Of a stretch of 64,000 nucleotides of DNA, positions 26,598 to 38,700 are shown in pieces. The stretch comes from Phoebastria nigripes. Lineage: Eukaryota > Chordata > Aves > Procellariiformes > Diomedeidae. The notes under the pieces are model-generated. The model was not told where the DNA came from. It saw nothing but the letters and a program-made list of their open reading frames with translations, and did not search any database. The DNA lies in the NCBI GenBank assembly GCA_035582835.1, contig JAYKAV010002553.1:992458-1056457 (forward strand), written 5' to 3'. Each line of letters begins with the position of its first letter. Positions within the stretch are counted from its first letter, which is position 1. The position numbers and the translations under genes are program-made.

Positions 26598-27981
26598 AAT
26601 TATGTAGCTTGTTTAGACAGCTAGATGTCCTTTGATTAGTGTTCAGAAGGCAGAGTCATGGATGCTTCCTCCATGCAGGGAGGAAATCATGCTTCATAAA
26701 TATCTGTCTGACTAAAGATAAATATAAATACAAGTTCTGGGATGTAGGAGATGCATTGATGAATTCTGAAGAAGTCTTGATCCGCATCAACAAACATGGG
26801 GCATAGCCTTTGGAGTGGCAGTGTAGTGTTGTATAGCAGCCATGTCCCTACACACCTTTGGAAATTTCCAGTATGGAACTTAAAAGAACAGAGTGTGATC
26901 TTGACAGCATGCAGCTACAATCCCTCGAAAGGTCTGTGCAAAAATACACACGAAGCATCAAGTTCTTTCCCATTCAGTGGTACGAATCTGTGAAAATCTG
27001 TGTAAGGTGAGAGAAGCCAAGGTGAATTCTGGTTCTTATAAAGAAGCACAGGGCACTGAATGACACTGTCATGTTCAGTAGGAGGAAAAATCTTTACACA
27101 AGGTATAGTTAAGCTGTAAAAATCTTTGCTGTAGGACCCTGTACATACTAAAATGTTGCACAGATTCAAAAACTAATTGGACAAATTAATGGAAAATATC
27201 CGTCAAGGAATGATTGCAATGCTGCTGCTTTTGACTTAGGAAGTCTCCAGTGTACACGAGGAAAATATCTGCATATGCTTGTCCTGTTCACATAGTCTTC
27301 CCAGGGCTAGATGGAGTTTTGCTTTGACCCACCATGGCTGCTTTTCTCCAGTTCCTATTCAGTGAGAAGTCTGTAGGTGGTATACATGGAAGAAATTTTG
27401 TTCCTTACTCAGTCTGGTGTATTTTTATTTATTAATAGTGTTGCCTTCTGAATAGAGCATAAATATCTATGGGGTTGGCAAGGCAGTTCAGACCACTGAC
27501 TTAAGTGGTTTTCAGCCAGTTTGTACTAGCTGGGAGTTTAGCCCCTTGTATTGCGAGCAGCAAAATATGCTTAGCTTGCAGCCAGCTTTGCAGAGACAGC
27601 AGCAGGTGCTGTGCAACTTTCTGTAAGAAAATGCCAAAACAGATCTCAGATCATGTATCAGAAAGCACTGCCGTAACAGTTCATTTTCCCTGACATAAGC
27701 CTTCACACCTTTGTCTGTCTGGCATCTAAATAGTTAATCTACCTGAGCAATTTTTGCTTTCAATAAAGTTTGATTCCTGGAGGCAGATCTTTTTTTCCAG
27801 TGAATGTCAGATAATTGGAAGGGTAGGGTGAGGCAGGAAACCACGACACGCCTTTGTTGGGACTTGTTTAAGAGCACAGGAATAGAAAAGCAGAAGAAGG
27901 GCGAGAATAAGACAGGTTAAATAAAGAAGAGGTGAACATTTTTGGATGATCACTCAAATTCCACACACCTTTGGAAGGACA

Positions 27982-28070
27982 TGATATAAAGTGTAGGTGG
28001 CAAATTTTGGTAGAAAGGAAACGGTTGAGGAGAAAAACAGATTTTCAGTTCAGTAACCAAAGCACTCCAG
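27982..28070 (+). promoter_or_regulatory. COL17A1: Candidate COL17A1 TATA box and noncoding exon 1
   Basis: A TATA-like motif (ATATAAAG, about 27,983-27,990) is followed some 25-30 bp later by a short purine-rich segment ending CACTCCAG directly before a strong donor GTAAGT (28,071-28,076). That arrangement would give an untranslated first exon of about 55 bp (roughly 28,015-28,070) and a first intron of about 4.6 kb, which would join the acceptor before exon 2 at 32,652. No start codon is needed here, since the known protein start lies in exon 2. This is inference from motifs; the competing candidate is at 32,331. Confidence 0.4.
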
Positions 28071-28849
28071 GTAAGTTACATTACTAAAAAAAAAGAGAAG
28101 AAAAAAGTATCCTGTATTTTCTCTCTTCCAGATTCCTTGCAGAACAAGGCTGTATTCTCAGGCAAAATAGAGGAGGCGTTACTTTTTTCTGTGGGGAATA
28201 CAATGTAAAAATAAGATTGTGTAAGAGCTGGGTCATTTTGGGTTTGTGTTTGTCAGTGAATGTCTCTCTCTTAAAATGAGTATCAGGTGACAGGGTTATA
28301 CCTGCTGGGAGACAAGAAATGTGAAGCCAAGCTCTGGGTACATTTTTAATGCATTTTGTGAAACTACCGTGCAAATAGATAAAGTTAACTGAATGTTCTC
28401 TGTTCCGTAAGGGTACCAGCATGATGAAATGCAGATCATTTGTTGGCTGTTTTTAAAACTAAGCAGATCAGAAATGTGCTGGAGGAATCATGATTGTAAA
28501 TTGAAGTTTCAGATGGTGGGTGCAGGGTGTAATATTAAGGAATTGATCTCTAGTCCTGAGAATGCCTGGAACTGCTTCTGAGTAAAAGTTTGCATTGCCA
28601 TGGACAAGCTTTGCTTTGTCTCAGACAGGTGGGTTTATTTATCAGCAGTGACTCATTGATTATGGACTTTGGGCCACATTTTTGTCATAGAAGATTAGGA
28701 GGCACTGTAAGGTGTTTTTGAAGTTTTGTCACAATAAGTCAGAAAAGTCTGATTTGAGAATGTTTGAATCCTTTCTGCAGCAGGTCTAGCAATTTGAACA
28801 TAGTGGAATAAGGTAAAAGACCTGTCGTCTTTTCCTGTCTTTGGACTGA

Positions 28850-28950
28850 CTTGTAGAGTAACATCGGGGAGGTTGCTTGTCCTTCTATGACTAGTTTCTT
28901 CATCTGTGAAATGGTGACAGCAGCACTTTCCTGTTCTGCAAACATTTTTT
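28850..28950 (-). repeat. MIR-like SINE fragment
   Basis: The segment 'ctagtttcttcatctgtgaa' followed by 'atggtgacagcagcac' closely follows the MIR core phrase 'cagtttcttcatctgtaaaa' then 'tggggataatagtac'. The call is from pattern memory; the ends are approximate. Confidence 0.45.
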
Positions 28951-31900
28951 GTATAATACCAGATTGTTTGTCTCCCTTTCTGTGCCAGAGGTGGGAAGCT
29001 TGTGCAGGTCAGAATGGCCTTGCTTTGGCCTGTTTCTCTTTGGGTAGCACAATTAAGTAGGCACGGTGAGGACACATTTTTGAAAGCAAGGCACCTGGCA
29101 GTGGAGTGAAGTCTGGGCAGTGCTCCTGCTTGTGCTCTGGGAAATGAGCACATATTGGTGTCAAAGAAGCCAGGACAGGTTGTGGGCAGAGCAGAATTTG
29201 GTTCTTACAGCATGTCCAGGCTTTGGTTGGGCATCTAACCGGCTTCCCTGGCATTAGCATCATTTCAGTGAGTCTACAAAATGAGCAGATTTGGAAGCAT
29301 GATTTGTTTGGTTCGATTCTGACTGTGTTGGTTTTGGTAGAATAACTGGAAAGGAAGAGCTTTTAAAGGAGAATGAGGAGGTCAGATTCCTAGACTGTGG
29401 GGTAAAAGAGAGATAAGGGGCCATTTTGAACCGGTTCTATTAGTCCCAGGATGGTGGCACCTGAAAGGCTTGATTAAGAGGAAGGGGCACCCTTAGAGAC
29501 ATTTGATATGATGGGAGCCATGGCATTTGCTTTTAACATAGTCAGTTACATGGTTTGGAGGCATCTACTGAGTCTCAGAGTATTCGTGATCAAAGGGTTC
29601 CACTGACATTAAATATTATTAATCTCAGCACCTGCTGGTGCCTCTTTCTCCTAATGGAGTGTCTCACAGCAGGAGCCTTATTAATGGAGGGAGGAGAGAG
29701 TTGAAAGGATGTGCTGTGAGAGTGTAACATGAAAACTGGAAGGACATTGTGGAGGAATAAAAGAATCTGAAACGTTCCTGCTTTCATTTTTCCATTAAAA
29801 TATGTCTTTGTGGCTATTCCCCTCCCCTTTGAAAAATGTCTGTAATAAACTTTATTACCATTCACACAATACCTAACTTCTAAAATAATAAGAGGGGTTT
29901 AAAAGTCCCATCTCAGACTGGCTTAGCATCCTTGCCAGTGTGCTGCACTGCAGTCAGGTGGAACAGGGGGCACACTGCAGTGTCGGGCTTATGTGGAAAG
30001 CACAGATCTAAGCATGCCTTGCAAAGCTGGACAGCTATTACTATCCTGCTTTTCAGTACTGTACAGAGAGGAAGCAGTGTGCACAAGCGTGGCAGTGCTA
30101 GACCTCTCCTGGTTCCTAGTGCCAGTAAGGTCTGCAAGTTCCCTGTTTTTGTGGGTGCCACAAGCACACTACAACCCTTGAGCTTATGTTAAAGTGGCCA
30201 TAGGGTTGCCCTGTCTTACCTGCCTGCACTGTTTGAGAGTGATCCCACTTCACAAGTTCCTGCTTGTTGCTCAGAGATAATTGCAGGTGGCTTCTCTGAT
30301 TCAACAGCGCTATTGCTTTGCCACAGACATAGCCCATAGCTATGTCTTTGTGAATCCAAATAGGAGCTGGTGAAATGAGTCAGTCCGGGCAGATAATGGA
30401 AATCCACCTCAGTCAGCCTGCTGGAGCCTGGGCTGGCTTTTGCATTCACGTGGCAAACACACATGTAACATAGATCAAAATGCACCATGTGCTGGAGCTG
30501 GGCTGTGGCATGTGTGGCTCCAAAGATGTGGTTTAACCTCTTGTTATTTTTTTTCGGATTGGTATCAGAGCAAGATATTCCCCTTTCTCAAGGGAAGGCA
30601 AAGATGCAGAAGATGCATTCACTCCATGGTGGTGCTGGCCTCTTCCAGCATCTGTAACCAGCACTGTTTCCCAGTAGCAGAAAGGAAGTGGAGTTCTGGG
30701 GCTACAAAACAGTGGGAAAGCAGTTTCCAAATATAAAGCTGTGTTCCCTGCCAAAAACACTGGCAAAGCCAGTGCTGACATCTAGACAACAGCTTCCAGC
30801 ATCTGTTTTTAGGGAAGGAGCTTGCAAGATGCTTCCACTGTTGATGCAATAAGGAAGAGTAGCAGAGATATTGCCTTTCCTTGGAGTGAATGACCAGGAA
30901 CCCTTCCATTGCAGAGGACTGTCATCCTGCAGGAGGAGGAACTCTCTTCACACATACAGCTCCAGTCTTGCATATGCCTTGGAATCAGCACCCTGGATAA
31001 TCCCTTGGAAACCCCCAGTATTAGCAAGCACTGTAAGGCTTGGGTAGTATCCTGCCACCAAGGCTGTGTAAGGACTTGGATGTGGCCTCAGGAGCCCCAC
31101 TTACAGGGCTGCTTACCCATGCTCAGGGTCTGAGTTGCAGAGAGTGTGGGCACTGTGGGTGTTCTCTGCAAAGTTCAGCTGAGTCTGTGATAGGAGGCTA
31201 AAGTGGCTTGACTGGTAGTGTGCCTTCTACACTCAAATTGTTCCTGTCCAGCTCTGGGAATAGCGGGAGCTGCTCAAAGACAGAACTGAATCTGAACTTC
31301 AGATATTCCTGCAGATTCTCTGCTGTCATTATTTATGCACAGGCAGTATAAGCGTAACATCAAGGGGGCTACTTGGTAGACACTTTGCCGAAGGTTAAGT
31401 GGAATCACGAGGATCAAACTTGAGTGGTAGCTGAATTGGAGGGCACGGTCTTGGGTTCTGCCTCAAGGTGGGCTCTAAAACTTGGAAGGAAATTTGCTCA
31501 AAGCTTTTTTTTAGACTCAGCCTGTTAAGTGTGTAGTTTTTGGTGCAGCTGGGCCTTCAGTTTTAAGGAGGAGTCTTCAAATGCAGTGGAGAGTTTTGGC
31601 CTATTATCACCTTGTGCACAAATTAAAATCTCTTCCTTCTCATTGTTTGCAGCTGCACAAGATGAAATGTTACCTTAGACAGACTAGGAGTGAGCAACTG
31701 TATATTTCCTTCTGACAGAAGTGTTTTCTCTTGTAGCTGATGTTTCTTTTCCACAATCACAACGTTTCTTTATGGTATTCCTGCCTTGGCAGACAGTCAT
31801 ACCTCTGCTAGAGACTGTAATTTTGACTAGAGGGGGATCCAAGTCATGAAGAAGAGTATACACACCATTCACAGCAGTGATTCCAATACCGTGTAGACTG

Positions 31901-32330
31901 ACCTGAGCTGGCATTAAATTAGATCAGATTCCAAAGCCGCAGACAGGGCCTCCAAACTGTCTCTGCTCTGCCTGTAAAGCAAGATAAAGCACTTTCTACC
32001 TTAAGTTCCTTGCTGCCAAAAATAGCTAGTTTAAAGGTACCTCCAGTGTTTTTCTGCTTCACTAAAGTCAGTGCTGTGGCTTTAGCATCAATGTACCCTG
32101 AGAATGCACAATATTACTGTCAACAGTGCAACAGTATCTCTGCTTAGTTTTTTCTGGCAGTACTGTCATGGTGTAAGTAGCTTGCTCCTGCAACTGCCTG
32201 CATTTCTAATCCTGTACTGTTGAGTCCTGCCCAGAGCAGATGTGCGGGAGTAGCATTTGGATCCTGTGGGTTTGATCAAGCCTTTATAGGGGCACAACTG
32301 GAGACTATAGTGTAGTGCCACAAAGTCTGG

Positions 32331-32365
32331 ATATAAATACAGGTCTAAACTTCTCTGGCACTGAG
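32331..32365 (+). promoter_or_regulatory. COL17A1: Alternative TATA box just upstream of COL17A1 exon 2
   Basis: GATATAAATA near 32,331-32,340 is a strong TATA match about 320 bp before the start codon. Transcription from here would run unspliced into exon 2, or use a weak donor. No good donor was seen between 32,365 and 32,640, so this candidate ranks below the one at 28.0 kb, although both could be used. Confidence 0.25.
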
Positions 32366-32651
32366 TGGATTTGCTTCAGTTGCCCCTATCTATCTCACCT
32401 GTTGGCTTTACAACCTCTCCTGCTGTTTCAGCTCTGCTGCATTGTGCAGCATCCAGTTTTGTAGGCAAGTGGTGCTGGTCTATTAGTAATAGTCACATGG
32501 CTCTGGAAAGGCACTGTAAACTCCCTGGCATAGATGTCTTCCAGGCAGTCTAGTCCCCAGCTGAAGGGAGAAAAGTGGTGGGACTCTTGGAGAGCTGTTG
32601 TCATCTACTATTCACAGAGCTCTGAGTGCAGTCTTTCTGCTTTCCCTGCAG

Positions 32652-32717
32652 GTGGCAATGGTATGGACTCTGTAACAAAGAAAACGAGGCAAGATGGATC
32701 AGAAGTTACTGAAAGAC
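32652..32717 (+). CDS. COL17A1: COL17A1 exon 2 (start codon, residues 1-18)
   Basis: The acceptor is TTTCCCTGCAG and the donor GTAAGG. The ATG at 32,663-32,665 is the first in the exon and begins [18 protein letters not shown], next to human MDVTKKNKRDGTEVTER. Eleven bases of 5' untranslated sequence precede it within the exon. Confidence 0.93.
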
Positions 32718-35700
32718 GTAAGGAGAACATTTTTTATTTTTATGTCACACACCAAAAATCCCAGAAGTGCATGCCCAGTTTTGTAAGGGATTGAATGCTG
32801 ACCAGAGGTCCAGAACTAAATTCTGCACCTGTCCCTAGTGTCTCTGTTGAAGTCAGAATAAGGAATAGAATGGGCCAAGATCAGACATTTAGAGACATGT
32901 AGCATGACCTGATTGTTTAACCACAGATGATTGCCCTGTGGTAACATTTCTAGCCAGTAGTGCAGACACTTGGATTCTCCTCCTACCTCTGATATCAATG
33001 CCCTGCGTGGCCTAGAAAATGTTCTTTAGATATCTTTTTTGGCTGTGTGTAAAACAGAGGATAAGTTTCCTGCTGGCATGATGGGAATTAGCTAGTAGGA
33101 AGCTAGTAAGGAGATCTGACCATGGGCTTTGCTGTTAGAGCAANGGATGTGGTTGAGAAGTGCCCAGAAATAATAACACTTCCATGTTTTACAAGGATCT
33201 TGTAAAGAAAAAAAAGTCTTTCATGGCAGTGATGTTCTTAGTTACTGTAGAGTTAGAAAGGCCTACAAACAAACACACAGCATTGTGTGCTAATGAGACT
33301 GCAGCCCCCAGGCAGTGTGGTGTTAAGGGACTTTTCTTTAAATGAGTCAATGTTCTTTGAATAAGTCATGCTCTTCCATGGAAATTAAGTAGAACATTGA
33401 TCTTGTTTGGCTATATTAACATGCCATTACTTCTGCACCCTTTTGTTTCCTCAGTTATTACAGAGACTGTAACCACAAGACTGACGTCCTTACCACCCAG
33501 TAAGTAATTGTCGGTCATTACATTACTTCTGCTCAGTGTTCTGTGCCCCTCCATGCTATTTGACTGCATTATTTCCATAAATCCCTGGGTGCAGCAGGTC
33601 CCGGTGCAGAAAGACTTGCACCCAAAGAGAAGCTATTTTCAGAAATGCCTCTCCCAAAATACTTGTTAGTGGACAGAAGGAGCAGTATGTGGGGAGTCGT
33701 CTGGGTATTGTCAGAAACAAAGCTGCACAGTCCACTAAGACTGGTAGACCAGACTCTCCAAGGGCTTAAGCCCAGATATAGGGTCTCCAGTGGTGACTGT
33801 CTCTTGGTGACAATGGTCAAAAGTGATGGGTCTGCAGCCTCCACTGCTGGGGCTGCAGTGTATTCCCCTGTCATCTTACCCAGTTGACAACAGTGAGTGA
33901 ATCTTTTTGGGTAATATCAGATGTCACGGGTGATTTCTACCTCTGCAGGGAAGTACAAGTACCAAGTAGGGAAGAATCTTCCATGCTCTTTATACCACCG
34001 TATCCTTGATTAGCTTGCTGCAGCTGAGTTGGAAAGGAATTGCACTGTCATCTCATTTATGATGAGGGTTAACAGGAGTATCCTTCAGTCCATGTATGGA
34101 GCAAAACTTGAATACAAACCTGCTGGGTCTGCAGTGTGAATGCTTATCTGCTCTGCCAAGACACTTCTCTGCAGTTCTGATATCTCACCAGACATGAAGC
34201 TATACTTGTAATTGAGTGTGAGGACAGTGTCCTTGCTCTTCTCATCTTTTACCCTGAGAGAATGTCTCATTTTGTGCTCATCTATTCCAGAAGGAGGGAG
34301 CAGCAGTGGGCTCAAAACATCATCCCACACTGGAGGGAGCGGAGTGGAAAAGAGGTCTTACACCCATGGCAGCAGCTATGTAACTTCAAGTAAGGAATGA
34401 AGCATTGCACAGTGAGGAAACAGAGAGAAAAGGGAGGATAAATGGTCTGACGAGAGATTCAGGGCAGGGAAGTAGGATGAGCCAGAGGTAAGGAAAACAG
34501 CGTTTATGAAAGTAGAAGTGGCAAATACTCAAAGCGAAGGTATTCCTTCCCTAAAGTTGGGAGTGAGGATGGGTGAGTAAATGGCAAAATTCCCATTTTC
34601 CACAGGGAAAACTTGATTTCAGGAGAACAACAACAAAAAATGCCATTCCCACTGTTGTTAAGAAGTCATTTGGAAACCAGATTTCCCTTCTTTCAGGATT
34701 TCCAAATCACAATCTTTCTGACCATTTTTGTTCAAAAGACAGTTTTGATTCATCTTTTTGTTGATCTTGCTGAGGATAGAATACTATTAAAGAATTTCCT
34801 AGAAAGTATTTTCTTGTGTGTGTGTTGTCCATGGCTTTAGCACTTTGAACAGTCTGCCAGATTTTCTGGACATGCTAAATCAGTATGTGCTGTCTACTCC
34901 ATAAAAACAGGGTTTTTCTCTAGCACCGTTCTTTGCCCAGCTGTTAGACTGTCATAGCAAAGGTTTCTGAAGAATAAGCTTCCTAGCCAGGTTTCTGGCA
35001 CACCTCTCTCTCTCTCCCCAGTGGGACAGACTGTATAACTATCCTTGTAGAAAACATTCTCCATGCTCAAAAAGAGCTGACAAACCGAAGGGAGTGAAGT
35101 GCAGTTCGAAAGCTCAGGAGAGCTTTCAGGAGCTCTCAGGAGAGCGTTTCAGGAGAATTAGCCATACCCAATAGATCTGACAGACACTTCCATACCATTT
35201 AAAGGCCAGAGTGTGGAATCACTTTGCCTCAGGGCAGATGTGAAGTAACTCCAGTGAAGATGTCAGTCTAATTGTCTGGACTGGCACCAGCCTGAGAACT
35301 GAACCCAGCCCTGCAAACTCAGACGACTCTGCAGGATTGCCATCTTCCTTGTTACTTCTTTTCAGTGTGTGGAGGAAAAGAAAAGAATCTGAACTTCAGA
35401 GATAATGAGTTCTTGAAGTTTCACAGAGATTTTCTAATCTCTGCTTTCCCACTCTGCTTGCAGAATGCCTCCAACAGAGGCCTACTTGTCACAGTAGTTA
35501 TTTCTGCTGAATTAAGTGCAAAAGTTACAGAACAAAACAAGTCCTTGTAGAGGGGAAAGTCGTCAAGAAGACACTCTGTTGTGATCACAAGGGCATGCTC
35601 TTTTTGCAGTGATGGGTAAACAATATCCAGTCTGATCCTGCTGATCAGCGTTGGATATGTTGCACTTTATCACAGGGCTCCCTTTTTGCTGCAGTCTGAT

Positions 35701-38700
35701 CATACTCCAGCATTAGATTTCGTACAAGAATATGAACACATTAGTTATGGCTGCTCAGTTCTTTCTCCACAGCACTGATGTGAATTAGGAAGGGAAATTC
35801 TTTCCTTTGTCTAAATATAACAGCCACTAATAACCTCCAGGCTGCGCTGGGCCTGACGCACACCTCAACCACTTCTCCAGGAAATGGACTGACTAAGGCA
35901 TGACTAAGTGAGAGTGTGGATAGCTGCTTTGGAAGGGAGGTGGACTCATCTCTGCTTTCCCTTATCTCATGAACTGCATCCTTCAGCACTTTGAGTTTGG
36001 CTTAACAATCTCTCAGTTTTTGTGGCCTGTGTCATATAACATTGAGTTCACTGTATCCAAACCAAAACCCAGCACCATCCAGAGCCAGATTTATTCCTGC
36101 TCAGGGGAGATGGCTCATTCATCCCGTTAGGCCAAAACCTGCTGTCATATACATTATTGACAAGATTTGTTTTGAAACCAGAAAGATAACCAATACTCCT
36201 CTCTGCACTGAATGCTGAGGACAGTCAAAGTTAGACCCAAATGTTGTTCTTGCCCATCTCTAGTTGTGAGGTACAAATGCAAATTTGTCCAGCTCAGAAG
36301 ACAGTAGCATAAAGCACCCAGGGTATCCAGGGTATACATCCAGGGCATATCTTCGGTTTGCTGAGGGCATTTTTTTTTACTTATAGGTGGAAGTGGTAGA
36401 TTGAATTCATCGTCATCACCCTCCAGCTACAGACGAACCCAGTCTCCCAGCTCTACTCTCACCAAATCACCTGGCTCAACATTTGAAAGAAAAACCTATG
36501 TCAACCGCCATGCAACATATGAAGGTATCACAGAACATGCCATAGTTCTGTGGTGTAGTGTGCACTCTGAGGTCACATTAATGCAGGATTGTCTCAAATA
36601 GCACAAGTATCCCATTGTGGTTTTGCTAGAAAATGAGCCACCAGGGACACATTTTAATGATTAAGTCCTATTTATAGTAATGCTCATTCCTAAAAGGAAT
36701 TGTGGCATATTTTTGTTGAAAGACATTAGCAGGTCTTTCATGTAATCCTGAATAGTTTTTTTTTAAATGGAAATGTATGTTACCCACTGGGATTAGACAG
36801 TTACCAGGAAGACATGTTTTGAAAGCTTCTAATGATCTTGTGCAAAGTATTAATGAACACCTTTCTGTTCTTTTCAGGGAGCTCCAGTGCCAACTCTTCT
36901 CCTGAGTTCCCCAGAAAAGAGTTTGGTATGTTCTTTTTAGAGCTGTCCCTCTGAACATTATGGCAAGGTCATGTGAGCTGGTGACTACGGTGGCTTTTTG
37001 CACATTGCTGTGTCTTGCTCTACCTATGTGTCTCTGTATTGGGCAGCCAGTGCAGCTCCATGACTTCGGAGGAGTTATTTGGGGTTTATATTGACAGCTG
37101 ACAGCAGGGTCTCTAGCTGATACATATTCAAACAGAGGGTGCATTCCGTATATCTGCTACCCTCAACTGCTTTTGTGACGGTCCCCATATGGCATAGGAC
37201 ATGGACAGGAGAACAGACACGGGATGCTTCATAACATTTCCCGCCCCCCCCAACTGCTATAGCTGGGAGAACAGCTCCAAGCAAGAAAGCCCAGACTCTT
37301 AGGATTTTGAGCCATTGCTGGATATACTTTTCCAGTAGCTCTTTTCTAGGCTTCAACGTGTTTATATGGAAAGATGAACTGGCTATCAAGTGATACATTT
37401 ACACTGAACATTGTCAGCAGGTATGAGCTTGCCCTGTCCAAACTCTGAGCTGCAGATTTTAGTCAGCGCAGATAGTGAAACAATATGATCAGGCCGTCTT
37501 TCTGGCATAGAGATGAGGCAGGATTTCACAGTGTCCAACCTTGGTTGGTGGGGTAAACCGAAGGCCTATTGGCTTCCTTTTGGCCTGTTGAAATGGGAGA
37601 TCACCATCTATGAACAACATTTATGTGTACAAAAAGAGACAGCAGTTCGTCCAGAAATGCTAAAGGTGCTACTTATTCTTTAAAATACCTTATGCTCTAA
37701 AGGGACCTGGTAAAATCTCTAAAGGTTCAATTCCCCCAGCTGTGCCCCAAGTAAAGAAGGTTACTATCTGAATCTGAGCACTCTGAGCAAGATCCATGTG
37801 TTCATTTTCAGAGATGTCACACGCAGTAAAGCCTAATATTGCTTTTCTCTCATTGCTGTTCACAGCATCTGCCTCCACGAGAGGGAGAAGCCAAAGTCGA
37901 GGTGAGTGATACTGTTCTTTTAGAAGCCTCCTTTGTTTTCTTCAGTATGATTCAGGGTGTGTTAAATGGACCTATTCCTTAGCTGGAATCAACCAATTTA
38001 AGTGTAGAGCAGTCAGATGAGGTATGTGGATTTACACCACTGCAGATGTGAACCATTTATCTGTAAGCGATCACTTAAACAAGCTCAGTGTAAAAATTGG
38101 CCCTAGTGCAGGTCATGGTAGTTTGGACTGTGTCAGAAAGGAGGATCTACTTGGGGACCTGGACATCTGGGGGCATAGGACATAGTCTTCCACCTTGTCT
38201 GGTCGCTACCATAAACTCAGTCCGTCCGTGCTCTGTGACCCGCCTCTGACATATTTACAGTAATTGTATTCATGTTCCTCCTACTGTGATCTATCTTACA
38301 AACCATAAGGCCATACCCTGAAATGATCTTATGCTGATAGTAAGGAGATGGTGAGGAAGTTATGGACTTGCTGAGGTCTGTTTAGCCAGATCACTGTAAA
38401 GCTCTGCATTGTTTAAATCATTCAGCTCTTCTAATAATTTATTAACAGCGTTGGGGAAAGCAGGATTATATTGCTCTGTAAGAGTGTAATATCTGTTCCC
38501 AGTTGCTTGAAGAGGAAACTATAATGTCACTTTAACCAAGTTAATTTTAGCAGTGGATATAAATCAAAGTGTGCTCTTGCACACTCCTCCTGGAGAGTGT
38601 CANAGTTACCAATTATGCTACCTCAGATCTTCAGTCTCCTCTAGCACACTACATACCTGAGCTCCCAGCAGAACTAGGCCATACATAATAAAAAACCAGA

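Larger units (their letters stand above)
10034..27960. other. Intergenic region upstream of COL17A1
   Basis: About 18 kb with no convincing coding exon. Scattered features are a poly-A tract near 10,808, an ATT microsatellite at 15,608-15,627, a polypurine run at 23,784-23,830 and a triple 11-bp repeat at 26,565-26,597. The longest open frame (196 codons, minus, 22,066-22,656) matches nothing I know and lacks codon-level support. The region presumably holds COL17A1 regulatory sequence, but that is inference from position. Confidence 0.55.
28071..32651 (+). other. COL17A1: Probable COL17A1 intron 1 or upstream flank
   Basis: This is a 4.6-kb stretch with no recognised coding exon. A MIR-like fragment lies at 28,850-28,950. 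If the exon 1 candidate at 28,070 is wrong, this is the proximal promoter region instead. Small open frames in both strands are not supported by splice sites or similarity. Confidence 0.45.
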
